Assembly (NCBI GenBank): GCA_002697475.1
Contig: NZVW01000178.1
Location: 1-36,694 of the forward strand
DNA from: Aquimarina sp.
GTDB lineage: Bacteria > Bacteroidota > Bacteroidia > Flavobacteriales > Flavobacteriaceae
Direction of reading: 5' to 3'
Length of the DNA: 36,694 nucleotides
Of the stretch, positions 32,001 to 36,694 are shown piece by piece; within the stretch, counting starts at the first letter, position 1, and the number at the start of each line of letters is the position of its first letter. The position numbers were made by a program, and so were the translations under genes. Below the pieces are notes generated by a model. It was not told the origin of the DNA. It saw only the letters and a list, made by a program, of their open reading frames with translations, and made no database searches.

Positions 32001-33317
32001 TTTTTGCTTGATGGATTCATCTACTTTTTTAGCTTCTTCATGAATGTCCCTGAGCCTGTCATTGATGTATTCCTGCTCAAATTGTACGACATCATTCATC
32101 AGGGTAATGATGCGGTTGACACGTTCACGGTTCAGGCTTCGTGCAGGCTCCTGATCCAGAATGACATATTCGATTTCAATACCTTCATTAGAGCGTTGAC
32201 GTCTGATCAGCTGTCCGCTTTCCGAAAGATTGGAGGCGACAATCTCCTGTAGGGCTAAGCCTCCTTTGGTCATGGCAATAACCAGATTTTCATCACTTAA
32301 TCCGGTTTCCAGTATCGCCGTCTTTTTACCGTAAAAAGGCATGACCTCGGGATATTTGGCAAAAGTGGCACTTAAAAAACAGCAGGCTCTGGTGGCAGGC
32401 AATACCTCACGCATCCAATGTCCGATTTTGGAATCGTATCCCCCCGCCATATGGGATTCATCAAGGATGAATACCACCTCTTTACGGGTATGGCTTCCCT
32501 CTACACCCTGTGCACACAACTGTTGTAACCAACTTCGCTTGAAAGGGTGGGCGCTTTGAATTTGAGAATAGGTGGTAAAGATGACATTATATTCCCCAGG
32601 CAGGTAATCGAAACTATGGGTAAGGGTTACCTCCGGTACAGTTTCAGGGTCGGGTAAGGGAATCCCTGATTGTTTATGCCACTGGATAGATTCGGGACTT
32701 TCAGTGGGATAGGTATGCTGTTCGGTGATGAGTTCCATCTGTGCTTTGGGCGATAATGGGCTGAACATCACACTACCATCCTCATCTTTAACGGCTGCCT
32801 GATCTGTATTCAAAATAAAAGGCTTGATATCTTCAAAACCAATGGCTTTCAAATCCCTGTAGATATCACTGAACAGGTTCGCGGAGCGCGTGAAAAAGAC
32901 GGGTAACAATCCGTTCATAATGGCATGGCGTAGTACTGCTGCTGCCTGTCTGCCTTTTCCAATCCCTGTCTGATCTGCTATGATAATGCCCTGTCGGCGC
33001 TCAAACTGTTTTAAATACAAGGCTATTCCATCTACTTGCTCTGCAGAAAAGGCTTTCCATAAGGTTGCCGTGGAAATGTATTTTAACGCATTGCGTACGT
33101 AATTATCAATATTCCCCTTTTCCTTGACAATCCGGTTTAACGATTTCTGTACCTCAAATGCCATGTTTTTAGGGATCAGGGTATGCATCCTGTAGGTAGC
33201 ACCGGATTTCGGGATATAGGGAACCAGTGCACTCTGGGAAGCTGCCATCCTGGCAACTTCACTGGCTTCCTGCGTAAATTCCTCTTGCTGTGTTATCAGT
33301 TCTAAGTTTTCTTCCAT
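29064..33317 (-). CDS. Strawberry-notch-type SF2 helicase
   Basis: This 1417-aa protein has the helicase motifs QTGIGKGRQ (116-124), DESH (286-289) and LSATFA (315-320). The C-terminal helicase part follows (LLINQSGSTGASAHA, about 641-655; QKIGRINRTGQ, 681-691), typical of Strawberry-notch (SBNO) family proteins in phages and plasmids of Bacteroidetes. The rest of the protein (700-1417) is long and charged with no motif I can name. The family remodels or unwinds nucleic acid or nucleoprotein. It lies between the methyltransferase gene and the MoxR ATPase, suggesting a replication, transfer or chromatin-like role. Confidence 0.85.
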   Translation of the reverse strand: MEENLELITQQEEFTQEASEVARMAASQSALVPYIPKSGATYRMHTLIPKNMAFEVQKSLNRIVKEKGNIDNYVRNALKYISTATLWKAFSAEQVDGIALYLKQFERRQGIIIADQTGIGKGRQAAAVLRHAIMNGLLPVFFTRSANLFSDIYRDLKAIGFEDIKPFILNTDQAAVKDEDGSVMFSPLSPKAQMELITEQHTYPTESPESIQWHKQSGIPLPDPETVPEVTLTHSFDYLPGEYNVIFTTYSQIQSAHPFKRSWLQQLCAQGVEGSHTRKEVVFILDESHMAGGYDSKIGHWMREVLPATRACCFLSATFAKYPEVMPFYGKKTAILETGLSDENLVIAMTKGGLALQEIVASNLSESGQLIRRQRSNEGIEIEYVILDQEPARSLNRERVNRIITLMNDVVQFEQEYINDRLRDIHEEAKKVDESIKQKPKGLGVKQAPYFSRVFNIVDQLLFALKVEEVAKHTLELLREDKKVVIAFKSTMGTFLKDMKLATGDVVAMEELDFSKTLVKGLDSVFGYNYTDISGKKSKERVPLSSLPQSGIDEYHRIKKEMLSESSGLTVSPIDQLIHLIEKEQKPKGLGGHQGLHFKVAEVTGRNQKLYFEGDEAVVSSFRSDTEKAFRLFNQGDYDVLLINQSGSTGASAHASKDFKDQRQRMMISHQFELDINIEIQKIGRINRTGQVVLPGYRYIASDIPMEVRLMTMLKGKLKSLDANTTGSQKTSDTTFQSPDLFNKYGDEVAWQWVEENKDMAEKLGNPTYTRKANGTLERAKSKVGAIRQVTGRAGLLFVEEQDVLFNDLVQRYNHQITIEKQQGTYDLETEFLPLDAEVKKRFLQYRGNGGHTPFGKDTVREHTIVNNLQRPFTKGEVDQRIAKQLEGITPQRAKDVLLLELEAEYPTLIATRKAKRMEVIATMEQELADMPKEGSGKDEEANAKIIKLRERQQSRIDEKRNALATYEQELLAVQKRIVRYIGYWMVGEVVKVPFIGSTREASFGIFMGVRIGKGNSNPYTLANISFNFAVVDGRKSITYDLKNGSDYLASIYAESRELTEEERAAVTANWNDLIKKASSKREKRYILTENILAVSDEIGAHNKLIKYNTKAGTIKNGILMSRDYGKDKEHYALLPISEGLQAIIALEVDAVLEDHQYGIKFKRVGKHYFEVYIQKKQHYKLPLDPTLRKLIMRQEGQTAEELPEFIQNAGDMTGVLSEENLPPFLKKLDEFGLKIQGQAKELEDWEIENEADWDERTAIGTTRYRYELGRPYGNGSNPQFGFTGYEEPNSQYPYGVVEYDRVLKDKEKYNYSLIPIFKNIAVPYQQWQQAIKGTPIAKDFKEVIREARQLPVYKAIDQLGYFMTNHPHEDGNTEFVFGRYTAQQLGKAIYEDTIGVIEPMAILLDKLQLAYEHQAS

Positions 33318-33342
33318 ACTCGTTCCGTGTTTGGTTTCCGCC

Positions 33343-33786
33343 CTACCTGGTCTGGTGGAGCAATGCTTCTAAATAGGATCTTAGGGTAGTTTCAGCATAC
33401 AATTGTGTAGCTTCTTCTTTCGACAGGCCTCCGTACATCCTGGACATTTCAGGTAGCGAGGTATCTATGGCATCCCAGCTTTCCTGTAGGGACCATAGTG
33501 CCTGATGCATCCTGTCGGTCTGGAATAAAAAGGCAGCCATCTCATTGATCATTTCTCCTCCCATGTATACGATCTCCAGATATTCCTCTATGAGCATTAC
33601 AGGGTTTTCGCCTTCGGCAATCGCACGTTCTATGAGTTCGTGTATCTGGATATAGATTCCTGCTTCGTGATCATTGTAGCCTTCAAAAGGCACGGGATTA
33701 CTAACCATATACAATACGGCATCCTCCCTTGTTTTCATCAATTGATTGTTATAAAATATCATCGGTCTCGATTTTAAGTTTTTCAA
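33343..33786 (-). CDS. Hypothetical helical protein
   Basis: This 147-aa soluble, helix-rich protein (NNQLMKTREDAVLYMVSN, FLFQTDRMHQALWSLQES) has no recognised family. Its start overlaps the end of the methyltransferase gene by 38 bp and it precedes the helicase gene by 25 bp. It may be an accessory to one of the two large enzymes. Confidence 0.6.
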   Translation of the reverse strand: MKNLKSRPMIFYNNQLMKTREDAVLYMVSNPVPFEGYNDHEAGIYIQIHELIERAIAEGENPVMLIEEYLEIVYMGGEMINEMAAFLFQTDRMHQALWSLQESWDAIDTSLPEMSRMYGGLSKEEATQLYAETTLRSYLEALLHQTR

Positions 33787-36625
33787 TAAGTAGTGCTAAA
33801 GGGGTTTTAATACTGGATTTTATCCGCTCCCATAAGGCTTCAAAAGTGTCTACCACTACATCCAGGCTACCCGCCTGTTTACGGGTCGGTGCTATGGATG
33901 TATTCGAGGGGTTGTGCTTTCTTCCGCTGATAAGCACAAGCATTGTTTTCGGAGTAGCACCTTGTTTGTTGTACAGGGTAAATCCATTTAAATTGATCAC
34001 ATCATCCACACGATAATGCATGTACAGCCAATTGAAAAAGGGGCGGGCTTTGGCAATAAACCCCTGATCATCAAAATAGAGATGTCCCATTAAAATCAGG
34101 GCTGCCTTGCCGCTATCCTTTAGCGTATGCAACGCCAATCCGGACATCACATGCTCCAGACGCAATCGGTTTTTATCCAACCTTCTATACTTGTTAAAGT
34201 ATTTTCGTACGATTCGTTTTTTATCAAAGTCATCGGCATCCCAGGTAGCAAAGGGTGGATTGGTAACCATCACATCAAAGGATTGGGTCAGGTCTTCCGG
34301 AAAGGGTTCAGCAGCATTGAAATGGGTAATGGTATGAAACCCCTGCTTTTCCAGTGAACTTCTTCGGTTTTTATCAATTTCGTTGACGTGAGTTTTCGCG
34401 GGATCTGCTCCCAAGACCAACAAACCATTTCCGGCACTGGGTTCAAAAATCCGTTGCGCACCAACCATCCCGGTATATTCGGCGATCATCGCTCCAATAG
34501 GACAGGGGGTCGAATATTGCTTGTAGAGTTCTTTACTGCTATCGGAATAGTCGTAACTCGGCTGTACCTCATTCCAGTAGCGGATCATAGCCTTTAACCG
34601 ATTTTCAAAGGCAACGGGTTCCTGATAGTAAAATTTATACCACAGTAGCCAACTGAGTTCCACAGCTTCCCAAAGCATTCCTAAATTGGGGACATTAGCG
34701 AGGTCTTTGATCTCTTCTACTTTTTTCCGACTCAGACGTCTTGCCTGCATGTAGTGATCGTGCATGATAGCAATCACCTTATCCATATAATCGGGATCAC
34801 CATCCCCGTTTGAATTTTCCTTTTCTTTAGGGAAATAGTTATCGATCAGGATTCGGACAGTCTTTCCGATGGGCATATCTGGACTGGTTTCAAGCAGCGT
34901 ACCTTTAAAGAGTGATTTCATCATATAGTTCCGAAACCCGGACAGCTTGTCTTCTGACAAGGTATGACCTTGTGTTTGTACTCTTTCCAGGATCGCTCCA
35001 AAAAGCTCCTGCCTGAATACCTGATCTTCCTCTTCCACTAATGTGGTCAGGTCTTCTGCTTCCCTTTCCAAAGCAGCAATACGTTCCAAACGGTGCATCT
35101 TACTCTGTTTGCTTTGCACGTCTTCTTTCCCGTCCAATGCTGTAACCTCTTTTTCCAGAATGGCAATCCATTGCTGAAACTCCTTTTCAAGTTTTGTATC
35201 CAGCTTTAGCTGGTTGTATCCCTGGCGTACGGCTAGTTCACTGAGGGCTATGTTTTTGGTAAACGCCTGTTTTCCGGTATAGGCAACCGTAAAGCCCTGC
35301 GCTTTGAACTGCCTGCGGATACGTTCGGATTCTTCCGGAGCAATAGCTTGTAGAATGGAGGTAGCGCTAACTTCTGTTGCTGACTTTACTTCAATAGCCA
35401 TAGGCTTCTTATCGGCATTGGGAATCGTTGCAGATAATTTCTCAGAACTGACCTCTAAGGCCTGTGTTGGTGATCCGTTTTGAACGGCTTTGAAGGGTAG
35501 GTTGGGTTTGTCATCCTTCGTTTGCCCTTTTGGTGTATCCTTTACCTTTTCAGGGGCGATATTGTTTCGATTGCTTTTCGCACGTGTAGGGGTTTGCTTT
35601 TTTGTTTTAGGTGCGTTTTTCTTTTCTGATCCCTTTTCATTTTCTCTCGTTACGTCTTCCTTTTCCTTTGCTTCTTGTTCTATGACAACCCCAAACTCCT
35701 TTGCAAAGGTTACTGTGGCGTGAAGCGCCTTTTCTAATGCCCGGTTTTTCTTGTCCTGATCGGAAATGATATAATCCCTGGTGGCAAGCTGCGATTTAAT
35801 TCTGGAAATAACTTGACGAAAAGCGATTTGTAAAGCTTCTTTTTTGGTGGAGTAGCTTTCACCTGTTTGGCTTACCGGAGAAGAAGTACTGCTATGATCC
35901 CCAAAGTTTTTAAGGATACTTGTGCCAAAACGGTACTGGTCGTTTTCATCTTTGACCACAGCAATCGTTACCTCATAATTCACCTGCTTTGGAATAGGAA
36001 CTTCCAGTTGTTCATAGCGATCTCCGGAATTCTCTTGCGTATATACACCCCTGCTGTTGGTCAGAGATTGAATAGTAGTTTCCGATTTGGATAATGGCGA
36101 GATTTCTTTTGTAGGTGTCTTAACCACTTCCTCCTGTGTAGGAATCACCAGGTTTGCTGCCAGTAAATCCCTGGCTTTCTTTTTTTGCATCCGGGGTGCT
36201 GCTTCCACGGATACGAACCGGTCTTTATACACTCGCACTCCGTATTGCTGTGCTATCGCTTCGGCTATTCTTTTATACTGATCAAAAACTACAAAGTTCT
36301 TCTTGCCAACCGATTTTCCTTTTCTGTAGGATATCGTTACGTAACTGAATTTGTTGTGAATGATATTGGATTCGTGAGGGATATGAGAAGGGCGCACCAT
36401 AATATCCCTATAGTCAAGATCTTTTTCCAAAACCTCTTTAAGGTCATTGGCAAAGAAATTATAGGCATCGTGATGAGGAGCGAAATACAATCTGGGTTTT
36501 TTAGGATGATACCTGTACCCTAATCGCTCCAGATAGTTGGAAAGGTCTTCATCCGGAGTTTTTACGAAATGTAATTCCCAACGATTGAGTCCTTTGTTAT
36601 GTCGTATGTCAAGATGTTTTTCCAT
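33749..36625 (-). CDS. Large multidomain N6-adenine DNA methyltransferase
   Basis: This 958-aa protein ends in a methyltransferase domain: SAM-binding motif I FEPSAGNG (about 728-735) and catalytic motif IV NPPF (about 789), the order of N6-adenine enzymes of phages and plasmids. The N-terminal 170 residues hold a small alpha/beta domain (LGYRYHPKKPRLYFAPHHDA, then KKNFVVFDQYKRIAEAIAQQ), and the middle has a long Lys/Glu/Pro-rich linker and helical segments (about 500-700). No specificity domain is evident. It is likely to protect element DNA from host restriction or mark its replication. Adjacent to the SBNO helicase, a pairing seen in Bacteroidetes mobile elements. Confidence 0.8.
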   Translation of the reverse strand: MEKHLDIRHNKGLNRWELHFVKTPDEDLSNYLERLGYRYHPKKPRLYFAPHHDAYNFFANDLKEVLEKDLDYRDIMVRPSHIPHESNIIHNKFSYVTISYRKGKSVGKKNFVVFDQYKRIAEAIAQQYGVRVYKDRFVSVEAAPRMQKKKARDLLAANLVIPTQEEVVKTPTKEISPLSKSETTIQSLTNSRGVYTQENSGDRYEQLEVPIPKQVNYEVTIAVVKDENDQYRFGTSILKNFGDHSSTSSPVSQTGESYSTKKEALQIAFRQVISRIKSQLATRDYIISDQDKKNRALEKALHATVTFAKEFGVVIEQEAKEKEDVTRENEKGSEKKNAPKTKKQTPTRAKSNRNNIAPEKVKDTPKGQTKDDKPNLPFKAVQNGSPTQALEVSSEKLSATIPNADKKPMAIEVKSATEVSATSILQAIAPEESERIRRQFKAQGFTVAYTGKQAFTKNIALSELAVRQGYNQLKLDTKLEKEFQQWIAILEKEVTALDGKEDVQSKQSKMHRLERIAALEREAEDLTTLVEEEDQVFRQELFGAILERVQTQGHTLSEDKLSGFRNYMMKSLFKGTLLETSPDMPIGKTVRILIDNYFPKEKENSNGDGDPDYMDKVIAIMHDHYMQARRLSRKKVEEIKDLANVPNLGMLWEAVELSWLLWYKFYYQEPVAFENRLKAMIRYWNEVQPSYDYSDSSKELYKQYSTPCPIGAMIAEYTGMVGAQRIFEPSAGNGLLVLGADPAKTHVNEIDKNRRSSLEKQGFHTITHFNAAEPFPEDLTQSFDVMVTNPPFATWDADDFDKKRIVRKYFNKYRRLDKNRLRLEHVMSGLALHTLKDSGKAALILMGHLYFDDQGFIAKARPFFNWLYMHYRVDDVINLNGFTLYNKQGATPKTMLVLISGRKHNPSNTSIAPTRKQAGSLDVVVDTFEALWERIKSSIKTPLALLIEKLKIETDDIL

Positions 36626-36628
36626 CTG

Positions 36629-36694
36629 CTAAATCTTCTCTGTTCTATATGCGGCTCGTACCGATGTTAAAAGCAGCATCGAGCTGTGTATTTC
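36629..36694 (-). CDS. 3' end of an upstream gene, cut by window edge
   Basis: The last 66 bases are open in one minus-strand frame and end at TAG three bases before the methyltransferase ATG (peptide end SMLLLTSVRAAYRTEKI). Tight spacing like this matches the rest of the operon, so an upstream gene probably continues to the right. The piece is too short to identify. Confidence 0.35.
   Translation of the reverse strand, partial: EIHSSMLLLTSVRAAYRTEKI

Noticed and set aside
1-36694. CRISPR arrays, tRNA or rRNA genes, insertion sequences, integrase, attachment sites
   Set aside because: I looked for regularly spaced repeats, tRNA-like cloverleaf sequence, transposase motifs and recombinase motifs and saw none that I could support.

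Overview
The window looks like part of a large virus-like element (provirus or plasmid-prophage) in a Bacteroidetes host, probably a marine flavobacterium. Protein style, AT-rich intergenic DNA, weak Shine-Dalgarno signals and repressor type all point there. From about 2.0 kb to the right edge every supported gene is on the minus strand, packed with 4-nt ATGA overlaps or short gaps, so transcription runs from right to left. Both ends are cut: a gene enters at each edge.

Right third (36.7-21 kb, read right to left), genome-handling module: a large protein with an N6-adenine methyltransferase domain; a Strawberry-notch-type SF2 helicase of 1417 aa; a MoxR-type AAA+ ATPase with a partner that may be a degenerate VWA protein; several unknown proteins including a duplicated pair; a stand-alone DnaA domain IV protein; an acidic protein; a P-loop ATPase that fits a genome-packaging or Zot/FtsK-like motor; and a PAPS-reductase-like protein.

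Middle (21-18.5 kb): an AT-rich, gene-poor stretch with two unknown genes and three intergenic regions of roughly 285-500 bp. It separates the genome-handling module from the structural module and looks like a moron or insertion site.

Left-centre (18.5-3.1 kb), virion and lysis module: a small membrane protein; a 294-aa candidate capsid protein (acidic head, beta-sandwich, Arg-rich tail); and a run of about twenty short proteins, most with one transmembrane helix. Several of these carry peptidoglycan-active or peptidoglycan-binding domains: NlpC/P60-like, a catalytically dead amidase, two PG_binding_1-like, glucosaminidase and M15 peptidase. A zincin-like protease, a 575-aa beta-propeller protein, holin/spanin-like genes and fibre/spike-like proteins complete it. 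The propeller protein appears to be the same beta-sandwich as the 294-aa protein with a YVTN propeller inserted. No terminase, portal, tape-measure, sheath, tube or baseplate gene is recognisable.

Far left (3.1-0 kb), control and moron region: a lipoprotein and a multi-spanning membrane protein in overlapping frames, a plus-strand XRE/CI-like repressor, and divergently transcribed small regulators. A repeated TCTAAACAT-like motif occurs in both AT-rich intergenic regions and is a candidate operator.

Best overall reading (inference): a non-tailed, probably membrane-containing dsDNA virus lineage of Bacteroidetes, in which many membrane-anchored small proteins and peptidoglycan hydrolases serve entry and exit as in PRD1/PM2-type viruses, combined with an unusually large helicase/methyltransferase/MoxR replication module. 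The capsid assignment is not proven from sequence alone.
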